Source: Lysobacteraceae bacterium NML08-0793 (lineage in GTDB: Bacteria > Pseudomonadota > Gammaproteobacteria > Xanthomonadales > Xanthomonadaceae). From it: 64,000 nucleotides of DNA. The translations under genes were made by a program, and so were the position numbers. Below are positions 38,127 through 47,062 of this stretch, one piece after another. Location of the stretch: contig NWQR01000001.1 in NCBI GenBank assembly GCA_002798275.1, positions 434,001-498,000 on the forward strand, read 5' to 3'. The notes beneath the pieces are model-generated. The model did no database searches, was not told the DNA's origin, and saw only the letters and a list, made by a program, of their open reading frames with translations. Positions within the stretch are counted from its first letter, which is position 1; every line of letters begins with the position of its first letter.

Positions 38127-40202
38127 ATGGATACTTCCGCCACCCCCGACCTCGATGACCCCAAGTGGTATGCCAACCGCGAGTTGTCGCAACTGGATTT
38201 CAATTTCCGGGTGCTGGCACAGGCACAAAATACCGATGTACCGCTGCTTGAGCGCCTGCGCTATCTGTGCATTTCCTGCACCAATCTGGACGAGTTTTTC
38301 GAAATCCGCGCCGCTGCCGTACGACATGCGGCGGAACTGAACATTGCCCAAGGTGCCGACGGACTTTCGCATCACAGTCTGCTTGCCCGCATTCACGAGC
38401 GCGCCAGCGAGCTGGTTGCTGCGCAATACCGCTGTTTCTATCAGGAGCTGCGTCCGGCGCTGGAAGCCGAAGGCATCCGCCTGCTCGATCGCAGCGAATG
38501 GAATGCCGAACAAACCCGCTGGCTGCGCGATTATTTCCGCAACGAAATCATGCCGGTGCTCTCGCCGCTGGGGCTGGACCCGGCGCACCCGTTTCCGCAG
38601 ATTCTCAACAAATCGCTGAACATCGTGGTGCGTCTGGAAGGCCGCGATGCCTTTGGCCGCCAGGCGCATCTGGCAATTGTGCGTGCGCCGCGCTCACTGC
38701 CGCGCATCATCCGCCTGCCCGACCGCGACGGCGATGGTGAGCGCTACCACGACTTCGTATTCCTCTCCTCGCTGCTGTCGGCCTTCATGGACGAGCTATT
38801 CCCCGGCATGCAGGTCAAAGGCGCCTACCAGTTTCGCGTAACGCGCAATTCCGAGCTGATGGTGGACGAGGAAGATGTGGACAATTTGGCGCTGGCCCTG
38901 CGCGACGAGCTGATTGGCCGTGGCTATCTGCGCGCAATGCGGCTGGAAATCGCCGAAAACTGCCCGCCCGACATCGTGCAGATGCTGCTGGAAAACTTCG
39001 AACTCACCGCCGATGCGGTATATCGCATCAACGGCCCGGTCAATCTCAACCGCGTGGTACAGGTGTATGACGCGGTACGTCGGCCGGATTTGAAGTTTCC
39101 GCCGCTGCATCCCCGGCAACTGGAGGATTCGGAAACCCTGTTCAGCCGCATCGCACGCGGCGATGTTTTGCTGCACCACCCGTTCGATTCGTTCAACCCG
39201 GTGCTGGAGCTGATCCGCGAGGCCGCCGAAGATCCGCATGTGCTCGCCATCAAGCAAACCCTGTACCGCACCGGCAAGGACTCGCCAATTGTCGAGCATC
39301 TGGTACAGGCCGCCCGCAATGGCAAGGATGTTACCGTGGTGGTGGAACTGCGCGCGCGCTTTGACGAAGAAGCCAATCTTGGCCTGGCCGACCGGCTGCA
39401 AGAAGCCGGGGTGCAGGTGGTGTATGGCGTGGTCGGCTACAAGACCCATGCCAAGATGCTGCTGATTGTGCGCCGCGAGGCCGAGGGGCTGCGCCGCTAT
39501 GTGCATCTTGGCACCGGCAACTATCACAGCGGCACGGCACGGGTTTATACCGACATCGGTCTTTTGACCGCCAACCGGGCAATCGGCGCGGATGTTCATC
39601 AAATCTTCCAGCAGCTTTCCGGGCTGGCACCGGCAGTGCAGCTGGAGCAACTGCTGCAATCGCCCTTCACCCTGCATACCGGCATGCTCGATCGCATCGC
39701 GCGCGAGGCCGCCCATGCCCGCGCCGGCAAACCCGGCCGCATCATCGCCAAGATGAATGCCCTGAACGAGCCGCGCGTGATTCGCGCCCTGTACCAAGCC
39801 TCCCAAGCCGGGGTGCAAATCGACCTAATCGTGCGCGGCACCTGCACGCTGCGCCCCGGCATTCCCGGCGTGTCCGAGAACATCCGCGTGCGCTCGATCG
39901 TCGGGCAGTTTCTGGAGCATCACCGGGTGTACTGGTTCGGCAATGACGGCCAGCCGGAATTGTTCTGCTCCAGTGCCGACTGGCTGGAGCGCAACCTGCT
40001 GCGCCGGGTGGAAACCTGCTTCCCGATCCTCGATGACAAACTGGCGCAGCGGGTGAAAAGTGAAACGCTGGACAACTATCTGGCCGATACCCAAAACGCC
40101 TGGGCATTACAGGCCGATGGCAGCTATCTGCGGGTGGCGGCAACAGAAAACGCCCCGCCCCATTCCGCCCAAGCCACTTTGCTTGAGAAAATCTGCGGAT
40201 GA
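38127..40202 (+). CDS. ppk: Polyphosphate kinase 1
   Basis: 691 aa Ppk1, normal length. It polymerises ATP gamma-phosphate into polyphosphate. The N-domain begins NRELSQLDFNFRVLAQAQ. The PLD-like C1 domain has HPFDSFNPVLELIREAAEDP. The autophosphorylated His lies in GYKTHAKMLLI, and the C2 domain has HLGTGNYHSGTARVYTD. The ATG at 38127 is chosen over a TTG two codons upstream. It lies 31 bp after phoR, and its stop overlaps the ppx start (ATGA), so polyP synthesis and breakdown are translationally coupled. Confidence 0.97.
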   Translation: MDTSATPDLDDPKWYANRELSQLDFNFRVLAQAQNTDVPLLERLRYLCISCTNLDEFFEIRAAAVRHAAELNIAQGADGLSHHSLLARIHERASELVAAQYRCFYQELRPALEAEGIRLLDRSEWNAEQTRWLRDYFRNEIMPVLSPLGLDPAHPFPQILNKSLNIVVRLEGRDAFGRQAHLAIVRAPRSLPRIIRLPDRDGDGERYHDFVFLSSLLSAFMDELFPGMQVKGAYQFRVTRNSELMVDEEDVDNLALALRDELIGRGYLRAMRLEIAENCPPDIVQMLLENFELTADAVYRINGPVNLNRVVQVYDAVRRPDLKFPPLHPRQLEDSETLFSRIARGDVLLHHPFDSFNPVLELIREAAEDPHVLAIKQTLYRTGKDSPIVEHLVQAARNGKDVTVVVELRARFDEEANLGLADRLQEAGVQVVYGVVGYKTHAKMLLIVRREAEGLRRYVHLGTGNYHSGTARVYTDIGLLTANRAIGADVHQIFQQLSGLAPAVQLEQLLQSPFTLHTGMLDRIAREAAHARAGKPGRIIAKMNALNEPRVIRALYQASQAGVQIDLIVRGTCTLRPGIPGVSENIRVRSIVGQFLEHHRVYWFGNDGQPELFCSSADWLERNLLRRVETCFPILDDKLAQRVKSETLDNYLADTQNAWALQADGSYLRVAATENAPPHSAQATLLEKICG

Positions 40203-41737
40203 ACAATACCCGTCGTACCGCACTCAGCGCCCCCCTGCCCCTTGAAGATGGCGACCTGATGGCTGCCATCGACCTTGGCTCGAACAGCTTTCACATGGTG
40301 GTCGCCCGTTATGTCCAAGGGCAAATCCGCGTGGTGGACCGAATCCGCGAAATGGTGCGCATGGCCGATGGCCTGGATGCGCATGGCGGCCTGTCTGCCC
40401 AGGTGCGCGAGCGCGCCCTGCACTGCCTATCGCGTTTTGGCGAGCGCATCCGCGACATCCCCGCCGGGCGCGTGCGTGCCATCGCCACCAATACCGTGCG
40501 CCAGTTGCGCGATCCGCAAGCATTCCTGCAACCGGCCGAAGCCGCCCTCGGGCATCCCATCGAAATCGTTTCCGGTCGTGAAGAAGCCCGTCTGGTCTAT
40601 ATGGGCGTGGCGCAGGCTCAGCCTACCGAACCCGGACAACGGCGACTGGTGATGGATATTGGCGGCGGCTCCACCGAATGCATCATCGGCAGCGGTCTGG
40701 ATGCAATCGAGCGTGAAAGCCTGCAAATGGGCTGCGTCGCCACCACCCGTCGGTTTTTCCCGAACGGCAAACTGAACCGCAAAAAATGGCAGCAGGCGAT
40801 GAGCGAAATCGCCGCCGAGTTCCAGCAATTCGCACTGCACTACCGCAGTATCGGCTGGCAGGACGTGATCGGCTCCTCCGGCACCATCAAGGCCATCGGC
40901 AAGATTTGCACCGAGATGAAGCTCACCAAGGGCGCGATTACTGCCGAGGCGCTGCCACGGGTGCGCGAGCAATTGCTGCAAGCGCAAACCATCGACGATA
41001 TCGACCTGCCCGGCCTCTCGCGTGAGCGCCAGCCGGTAATTGCCGGTGGCATCCTGATTCTGGAAGCGGCGTTTTCGGTGCTCGGCATCGAACGCATGAC
41101 CGTCAGCCGCGCGGCGATGCGTGAGGGCATTCTCTACGACATGATTGGCCGTGGCAGCGGCGATGACCCGCGCGATGCCGCCATCGACCTGATGATGGAA
41201 CGCTATGCGGTGGACGAGGCGCAGGCCGAACGGGTGGAAACCACCGCCATGCACTTGTTCGACCAAGTGGCGGCCAACTGGGCACTGGAGGCCGAAGACC
41301 GCGCCAAACTCGGCTGGGCAGCTTGGTTGCACGAAATTGGCCTTGCCATCGCGCACAGCCAGCACCATGTGCATGGCGCGTATTTGCTGGAGCATTCGGA
41401 TATTTCCGGCTTTACCCGGCAACAACAGCAAGTGCTTTCGGTGCTGCTGCGCTGCCAGCGCCGCAGCATCCCGAAAAACGCTTTCAATGCGATTCCCGAT
41501 CGCCTGCTGCTGCGCACCCGGCGCATCGCCGCCCTGCTGCGGCTGGCAGTGGTGCTGCATCGCTCGCACGAGGCCATCGACCTTGCCGCAATCAGGCTCA
41601 AAGCCCGCGACACGCAACTGACCCTGACCCTGCCCGAAGCCTGGCTGGCAGCCAGGCCGCTATTGAAAACCGATCTGGAAGGCGAGCCCGAAGACCAGCG
41701 GCCATTGGGCATCCAGCTGCATATCCAGACCGATTGA
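40199..41737 (+). CDS. ppx: Exopolyphosphatase
   Basis: 512 aa, full-length Ppx with the C-terminal HD-like domain. Actin-fold motifs [31 protein letters not shown]-like (ReEArL), [14 protein letters not shown] and [12 protein letters not shown] are in order. It removes terminal phosphate from polyP; GppA-like pppGpp hydrolysis is an alternative activity of the superfamily. It starts inside the ppk stop codon. The ppk-ppx pairing matches E. coli. Confidence 0.95.
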   Translation: MNNTRRTALSAPLPLEDGDLMAAIDLGSNSFHMVVARYVQGQIRVVDRIREMVRMADGLDAHGGLSAQVRERALHCLSRFGERIRDIPAGRVRAIATNTVRQLRDPQAFLQPAEAALGHPIEIVSGREEARLVYMGVAQAQPTEPGQRRLVMDIGGGSTECIIGSGLDAIERESLQMGCVATTRRFFPNGKLNRKKWQQAMSEIAAEFQQFALHYRSIGWQDVIGSSGTIKAIGKICTEMKLTKGAITAEALPRVREQLLQAQTIDDIDLPGLSRERQPVIAGGILILEAAFSVLGIERMTVSRAAMREGILYDMIGRGSGDDPRDAAIDLMMERYAVDEAQAERVETTAMHLFDQVAANWALEAEDRAKLGWAAWLHEIGLAIAHSQHHVHGAYLLEHSDISGFTRQQQQVLSVLLRCQRRSIPKNAFNAIPDRLLLRTRRIAALLRLAVVLHRSHEAIDLAAIRLKARDTQLTLTLPEAWLAARPLLKTDLEGEPEDQRPLGIQLHIQTD

Positions 41738-41772
41738 TTGACCCATCCCGAGACTGCCCGCACACTTCACCC

Positions 41773-42033
41773 ATGGCACGCAAAAGCACTCCCGAACCGA
41801 CCCCTTCGCCGATTGCGGACTTCGAGCACTCGCTGGAAGAACTGGAACTTTTGGTCGAAAAAATGGAAAGCGGCGAAATGTCGCTGGAAGACTCGCTCAG
41901 CGCCTACGAGCGCGGGGTCGGGCTGTATCGCAAATGTCAGGGCGCGCTGGAGCAAGCCGAGCTGCGCGTGCGACAACTCTCCGATCCGACGCAGCCCGAA
42001 AACAGCGAAAACTTCGCTTTCGACCATGACTGA
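41773..42033 (+). CDS. xseB: Exodeoxyribonuclease VII small subunit
   Basis: 86 aa. The core [20 protein letters not shown] and [20 protein letters not shown] is the XseB signature, forming two helices that bind XseA. The Ser/Pro-rich N-terminus is slightly long. It lies 35 bp after ppx and overlaps ispA by 8 bp. The xseB-ispA pair is conserved in gammaproteobacteria. Confidence 0.94.
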   Translation: MARKSTPEPTPSPIADFEHSLEELELLVEKMESGEMSLEDSLSAYERGVGLYRKCQGALEQAELRVRQLSDPTQPENSENFAFDHD

Positions 42034-42928
42034 TACCGACTCGCCCAAGGCGCAGCTTGCCCACTGGCAGGCGCGTATCGACGCGGCATTGCGGCGCGTC
42101 CTGCCCGATGCCGAACAAGCGCCCCAGGGTCTGCATCAGGCGATGCGCCACGCGGTATTGAATGGCGGCAAGCGCATCCGCCCCTTGCTGGTATATGCCA
42201 CCGGCCACGCACTTGGCGCCGATGAAGCCGCGCTGGACGATGCTGCGCTCGCGGTGGAGCTTGTCCATTGCTATTCGCTGGTACACGATGACCTGCCGGC
42301 GATGGACGATGACGCCCTGCGCCGTGGCCAGCCCACCGTGCATATCGCCTATGGCGAGGCCAATGCCATTCTCGCCGGGGATGCCCTGCAAAGCCTTGCC
42401 TTCGCCCGTCTTGCCCAGGCGCCCCTGTCGGCCGAAGCCCGCGTCAAGCTGCTGCGCGAGCTGGCCGATGCCGCCGGCGCCCCCGGCATGTGCGGCGGCC
42501 AGGCACTGGATATGGACGCCACCGGCGAAAAAATCAGCCTCGCCCAGCTTGAGCGCCTGCATGCGATGAAAACCGGCGCCCTGCTGCGCGCTGCCGTGCG
42601 CATGGGGGCACTCGCCGCTGCGGCAAGCACAGAACAGCACCGCCAGCTTGACCAATATGCCGAAGCTCTCGGCCTGGCCTTCCAAATCAAGGATGACCTG
42701 CTGGATATCGAAGGCGACAGCGCCACGCTTGGCAAGACCGCCGGCAAGGATCTGGCGCAGGACAAAGCCACCTTTCCGGCACTGATCGGCATTGCCGCCT
42801 CGCGCCAGCGTCTTGCCAGCCTCGCCACGCAAATGCACGACGCTCTGACCGCCCTTGCCGCACTGGACAATGCCGATACCCGCCCCTTGGCACTCCTGGC
42901 CCGGAAAGTGGTGGAACGCGAGAGTTGA
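42026..42928 (+). CDS. ispA: Farnesyl diphosphate synthase
   Basis: 300 aa. The first Asp-rich motif is [14 protein letters not shown] and the second is [10 protein letters not shown]. It condenses IPP with DMAPP and GPP to farnesyl-PP for ubiquinone, undecaprenyl-PP and other isoprenoids. The ATG at 42026 lies within the 3' end of xseB. In many relatives dxs follows directly; here no dxs is present. The next gene is on the opposite strand. Confidence 0.95.
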   Translation: MTDTDSPKAQLAHWQARIDAALRRVLPDAEQAPQGLHQAMRHAVLNGGKRIRPLLVYATGHALGADEAALDDAALAVELVHCYSLVHDDLPAMDDDALRRGQPTVHIAYGEANAILAGDALQSLAFARLAQAPLSAEARVKLLRELADAAGAPGMCGGQALDMDATGEKISLAQLERLHAMKTGALLRAAVRMGALAAAASTEQHRQLDQYAEALGLAFQIKDDLLDIEGDSATLGKTAGKDLAQDKATFPALIGIAASRQRLASLATQMHDALTALAALDNADTRPLALLARKVVERES

Positions 42929-42998
42929 GCACTGCCTCAACAGGCGCATGCTCGCCCAAAGCTCGGCATTGGAGAAGTCTGTTTGGAGGTGGCAAATA

Positions 42999-43481
42999 TC
43001 AGGCCGGTTGCCCAGCTTTGTGCCGGGTAGCAAACTGCTGTGCCCGCATGAAGTTCTCGGCAAGGCGCTGATACTCACCAGAACCCGTCTCACCTGCCTC
43101 AGCAAGTAGGCGCAGCAGCTGGTTGAACACTTTGAGGAGCTTTTCCATCAGCAACCGCTGCCGGATTTCCATGGTTTTGACAAGCTGCCTGTTTTCGTAA
43201 AACGACACGGCCACTTCGCCCGGCTTTGCAGCAGGCTGGCTTGTGAAGTGGAATGCCCCATCCATGAACTGGAACTCTGCCGCCCTGCCCTCGGCAAGGT
43301 TGAACCATTGCTGCGACCACCACTCAAGCACAATCAATGCGAAGTCGTCCCAGCCTTGTTCCGGGAAGCACGCATCTCCGGTTACGCAATAAATCCGGGC
43401 AAACACCTGCCGGCTGAAATCCCCCTGTGAAACCTGGATGGAATCCGGCTCAAGAACGATATCGAACATAGCCTTGCTCAT
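42999..43481 (-). CDS. Hypothetical protein after cydC (160 aa)
   Basis: I do not recognise this protein. The 160 aa product is soluble, with no signal or membrane segment. The N-terminal half is mixed alpha/beta with aromatic clusters (DDFALIVLEWWSQQWFNL, FQFMDGAFHFTSQ). The C-terminal half is one long amphipathic helix region (RLLMEKLLKVFNQLLRLLAE). The start is 5 bp after the cydC stop, so it could be cotranscribed with the cyd operon. Its base composition (37 of 60 G+C at 43201-43260) resembles the host and not the GC-rich cyd genes, so it may predate the cyd block. No function is proposed. Confidence 0.75.
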   Translation of the reverse strand: MSKAMFDIVLEPDSIQVSQGDFSRQVFARIYCVTGDACFPEQGWDDFALIVLEWWSQQWFNLAEGRAAEFQFMDGAFHFTSQPAAKPGEVAVSFYENRQLVKTMEIRQRLLMEKLLKVFNQLLRLLAEAGETGSGEYQRLAENFMRAQQFATRHKAGQPA

Positions 43482-43486
43482 ATGTT

Positions 43487-45244
43487 TTACGGCAAATGAT
43501 GCTGCATACCCATGCCTGTCGTTTCATGCGGCTGCAAGCGCCCATCCCGCAGCAGCCAGTGTTGATGGCACACGCCCTCGGGCACTTCGGCATGCGTGAC
43601 CAGCAGCAGGCTGCGCTCTGCAAACAGCTGCGGCAGGCGCAGGAAGAAGTCGAGCTCGGCCTGCGCGTCCAGCCCTTCGGTGGGCTCGTCCAGCACCACA
43701 AGCGCGGCGGGGCTGAGCAGCACCCGCGCCAGCGCCAGCCGCCGCGCCTGGCCGGCGGACAGGGTGCGGCCGGCCTCGCCCAGCCATTCGTCCAAACCTT
43801 TGGGCAGGGCGCGCACTTCGTCGGCCAGGCCCACGGCTTGCAGGGCTTGCCACAAGGCGTCGTCATGGGCATCGGGCTGGCCGATCAAGAGGTTGTCGCG
43901 CACGCTGCCCATGAACAGCACCGGCTGCTGCGGCAGCCAGGCGATGCGTTGGTGCCAGTCGGCAAGACTCGCCGCATGGCTTTCCACGCCGCCCCAGCAG
44001 ATGCGCCCGCCCTGCGGCGCGATCAGGCGCATCAGCAGCGCCAGCAGGGTGGATTTGCCGCCGCCGCTTTCGCCCGCCATCCGCACGCGCTCGCCAGGGG
44101 CGATGTGCAGGTCAATGCCTTCCAGCAGCGGCAGCGTGGGATGGTGGCGGTAGCGCAGGTTTTCGATGTGCAGCGCCCCGGCTTCGGGCAGGGCGTGCGT
44201 GACGGCGGTGTCCGGCGCGCTTGCATCCAGCGCGGCGATGCGCCGCGCCGCAGCCGCCGTCGCCCCCAGGCGTGAAGCGCCGCGCAGCAAGGGCGCTAGG
44301 CTTTCAAACAAGGCGGCCACGGCCAGCACCAGCCCCACCAGCCACACGCCGCTGATGCGCCCCTGCGCCAGCGCCGGTGCGCCCAGCGCAGCCACGGCCA
44401 ACAGGCAGAGCCCCGCCAGCAGCAACAGCAAGGCCAGCCCCAGGCCGCGCACCCGCGCCTCCTGCCGGGCGTGCGCGGCCAGTTGCGCGGCGGTGTCGGC
44501 GGCGGCGTGCAGGGCGCGGGCATCGGCGCCCAGCGCCAGCACATCGGCATGGCCATCCACCGCTTGCAGCACCTGCTGGCGCAGCTCGGCCGCCTGTTGC
44601 TGGCGCGCCTGGCCACTTGCGGCCACGCGCTGCGCCAAAAGCCAGGGCACGGGCAGCAACAGCCCCAGCCAAAGCGCCGCCACGGCCAGCGCCGCCAGCG
44701 GCAGCCAAAACGCCAGCACCGCCACCACCGCCAGCCCGCACAGGGCGGCCACCAGCCACGGCAGGGCGATGAGCAAAAAGGCGTTGTCCAGCGCGTCGAT
44801 ATCGCCCGTCAGGCGTGCCACCACATCGCCGTCGCGCCAACGTGCCAGTTGCGCTGCGTTTTGCCGCAGCAGGCGGGCAAACACCTGCTGGCGCAAATCG
44901 GCAAGTACGCGCAAGGTGGCGGCATGGCCCGTGACGCGCTCGCCATAGCGCGAGAGGATGCGGATAAACGCCAGCGCCCGCACCGAGGCCGAGGGCACAA
45001 ACAGGTTGAAGCTGGCCAGCGCGCCCGTGACCAGCGCCGTGGCGGTGATGAAGCCGCCCGCCACCCCCAGCAAGCCCACCGCCGCCAGCGCGGTGATGAG
45101 CGCCAACAGCCAGGCCAGCAGCAGCGCGCGGCGCTGGCGCTGCCACAGGGGCTTTAGCAACCGCCGCAGGGCGCGGGTGTCGAGGCGGCGGCGCAGGCCG
45201 GGCTTCGTGTCGGCGCGGGTGTCGGCATTCATGTCGGCGCTCAT
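43487..45244 (-). CDS. cydC: CydC subunit of the thiol/glutathione ABC exporter
   Basis: 585 aa ABC half-transporter. Six membrane segments occupy about residues 35-330. The nucleotide domain has Walker A GESGGGKST, an altered signature LSAGQARRLALAR and Walker B LVVLDEPTEGLD. With CydD it exports cysteine and glutathione to the periplasm and is needed to assemble cytochrome bd. It overlaps cydD by 4 bp. Very GC-rich: line 44461-44520 has 51 G+C of 60. The segment FIRILSRYGERVTGH is typical of CydC. Confidence 0.93.
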   Translation of the reverse strand: MSADMNADTRADTKPGLRRRLDTRALRRLLKPLWQRQRRALLLAWLLALITALAAVGLLGVAGGFITATALVTGALASFNLFVPSASVRALAFIRILSRYGERVTGHAATLRVLADLRQQVFARLLRQNAAQLARWRDGDVVARLTGDIDALDNAFLLIALPWLVAALCGLAVVAVLAFWLPLAALAVAALWLGLLLPVPWLLAQRVAASGQARQQQAAELRQQVLQAVDGHADVLALGADARALHAAADTAAQLAAHARQEARVRGLGLALLLLLAGLCLLAVAALGAPALAQGRISGVWLVGLVLAVAALFESLAPLLRGASRLGATAAAARRIAALDASAPDTAVTHALPEAGALHIENLRYRHHPTLPLLEGIDLHIAPGERVRMAGESGGGKSTLLALLMRLIAPQGGRICWGGVESHAASLADWHQRIAWLPQQPVLFMGSVRDNLLIGQPDAHDDALWQALQAVGLADEVRALPKGLDEWLGEAGRTLSAGQARRLALARVLLSPAALVVLDEPTEGLDAQAELDFFLRLPQLFAERSLLLVTHAEVPEGVCHQHWLLRDGRLQPHETTGMGMQHHLP

Positions 45245-46962
45245 GCGCGCACCTGCCCATCGGCGTCGATATGCCAGCGCGTGTGCGCCCAGGCCAGCGC
45301 CGTGGGGTCGTGGCTGGCCAGCAGCACGGTGCGGCCCCGGGCAAAGTCGGCCAGGGCGGCCAGCAGGGCGTTGCGGCTGGCCGCGTCCAGGTGCGCGGTG
45401 GGCTCGTCCAGCAGCAGCACCGGCGCGTCCGACAAAAACAACCGCGCCAGCGCCAGCCGCTGCGCCTGCCCGCCAGATGCGCCCTGCCCACGCATACCCA
45501 AGGGGGTATCAAGACCTTGCGGCAGGCTGCGCACCCAGTCCGCCAGACCCACCTGGGTCAGCGCGTGCATCAGCGCGGCTTCATGAGCCTCGGGCGCGAT
45601 CAGGCGCAGGTTGTCGGCCACGCTGCCGGGTGCAAGCCAGGGGCGTTGCGAAATCAGCAGCACCTGCTGGCGCAGCTGGGCTTGCGCGATGGTGCCGAGC
45701 GGCTGGCCGCCGAAGCAGACCTCGCCCTCAAAAGGGCGCAGCCCGGCCAGCGTTTCCAGCAGCGTGCTTTTGCCGCTGCCGCTGCGGCCGGCCAGCGCCA
45801 CCCAGTCGCCGGGGCGCAACTCACCCGCCGCCATGCACAGCGCCGCCCGGCCGGGAATGGGCATGCGCAATTGGCGAATGACAAAGCCCCGCCGCAAGTC
45901 CAGCGGCAAATGCAGCGGCACGTCCGCATCGCGGGCGACGGCGGCCTCTGCCGACGGCAGGCCATCAAACAGCCGGGCGATTTCAGCCACCGCCGCACGC
46001 GCATGGGCGCGGTCGTGGTAGTGCGCGGCCATTTGCCGCAACGGCCAATACGCCTCGGGCGCCAGCAACAGGCCGAACAGCGCCACCTCCAGCGTCGGGC
46101 TGCCTCCCACGCGCACAAAGCCCAGCAGGCTGAGGCCAAAGTACAGCGCCATGCCCGCCAGCCCCAGCGCCGCAAAAAACTCCAGCACTGCTGAGGACAT
46201 AAACGCGATGCGCAGCACCTTCATGCTGCGCTCGGCCAATTCGTGGCTGGCGGCGGCCACGCGCTGGCTTTCAGCCTCGGCGCGGCCATGCAGTTTCAAA
46301 GTCAAAAGCCCGCGCACCCGATCGGCAAACAGCCCCGACAAGCGCGTCAGCGCCGTGGCCTGGCGGCGGCTGGCTGCCTCCGCGCCCCAGCCCACCAGCG
46401 CCATGAACAGCGGAATCACCGGCAGGGTGAGCAGCAAGATCAGCGCCGCCACCCAATTAAAAGCCGCCAGCACCGCGCAAAACAGCAGCGGCAAAAACGC
46501 CGCCGACACGGTGGCCGGCAGGTAGCGGGCGAAGTAACCCTCCAGCAAATCCACCTGGGTGCTGATGGCATCGGCCAGCGCGCCGGAAGACCGCGCCCGC
46601 GACCACAGCACGCCAGAGGCCAGCAGCCGCTGCATCAGCGCGCGGCGCAGGTTTTGCTTGATCTGCTCGGCCGCGTTTTGCGCTTTGATTTCTGCCGTCC
46701 AAACCAGCAGCGCCCGCAGCAGCAACAGCACGGCCGCCAGCGCCAGCCAGGGCGCCACCTCACGCAAGGACTGCCGCTCGATCACCAGCCGGTCCAGCGC
46801 CCGCGCCAGCGCAAAGCTTTGCGGCAGCAGCAGACTGCCGGCTACGAGCGGTAGGGCGATGGCGGCAGCAAGCGGTGCACCTTGGCCGACTTGCCTCAGC
46901 CAACGGCGTTCGGCCTGCGCGGCGGCATCAGCCACCGTCTTGCGGCGCCCCGGCGCGATCAT
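45241..46962 (-). CDS. cydD: CydD subunit of the thiol/glutathione ABC exporter
   Basis: 573 aa ABC half-transporter. The membrane domain (about 25-310) contains RARSSGALADAISTQVDLLEGYF, a CydD hallmark split here for reading as RARSSGALADAI and VDLLEGYF. The ATPase has GRSGSGKST, ASGGQAQRLALAR and LLLDEPTAHLD. The ATG at 46962 lies inside cydX (35-bp overlap); GTG 46935 is an alternative. It heads the exporter pair just after the oxidase genes, the order cydABX-cydDC seen in many betaproteobacteria. Confidence 0.92.
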   Translation of the reverse strand: MIAPGRRKTVADAAAQAERRWLRQVGQGAPLAAAIALPLVAGSLLLPQSFALARALDRLVIERQSLREVAPWLALAAVLLLLRALLVWTAEIKAQNAAEQIKQNLRRALMQRLLASGVLWSRARSSGALADAISTQVDLLEGYFARYLPATVSAAFLPLLFCAVLAAFNWVAALILLLTLPVIPLFMALVGWGAEAASRRQATALTRLSGLFADRVRGLLTLKLHGRAEAESQRVAAASHELAERSMKVLRIAFMSSAVLEFFAALGLAGMALYFGLSLLGFVRVGGSPTLEVALFGLLLAPEAYWPLRQMAAHYHDRAHARAAVAEIARLFDGLPSAEAAVARDADVPLHLPLDLRRGFVIRQLRMPIPGRAALCMAAGELRPGDWVALAGRSGSGKSTLLETLAGLRPFEGEVCFGGQPLGTIAQAQLRQQVLLISQRPWLAPGSVADNLRLIAPEAHEAALMHALTQVGLADWVRSLPQGLDTPLGMRGQGASGGQAQRLALARLFLSDAPVLLLDEPTAHLDAASRNALLAALADFARGRTVLLASHDPTALAWAHTRWHIDADGQVRA

Positions 46963-47047
46963 GCTCGCGCAGCTCGAACCACATCGCGTTCAGGATGGCA
47001 AAGCTGCATGCCAGCCCCAGGCCCAGAATCCAGGAGAAGTACCACAT
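46928..47047 (-). CDS. cydX: Cytochrome bd oxidase small subunit CydX
   Basis: 39 aa, starting MWYFSWILGLGLACSFAILN and continuing AMWFELREHD, an unmistakable CydX/YbgT protein with one membrane helix. It is the small third subunit that stabilises the haem site of cytochrome bd. It begins 15 bp after cydB and its 3' end overlaps the cydD start by 35 bp. It is too short for ordinary gene-length cut-offs and could be missed by automatic annotation. Confidence 0.93.
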   Translation of the reverse strand: MWYFSWILGLGLACSFAILNAMWFELREHDRAGAPQDGG

Positions 47048-47062
47048 CGCTCGATGCCTCAC

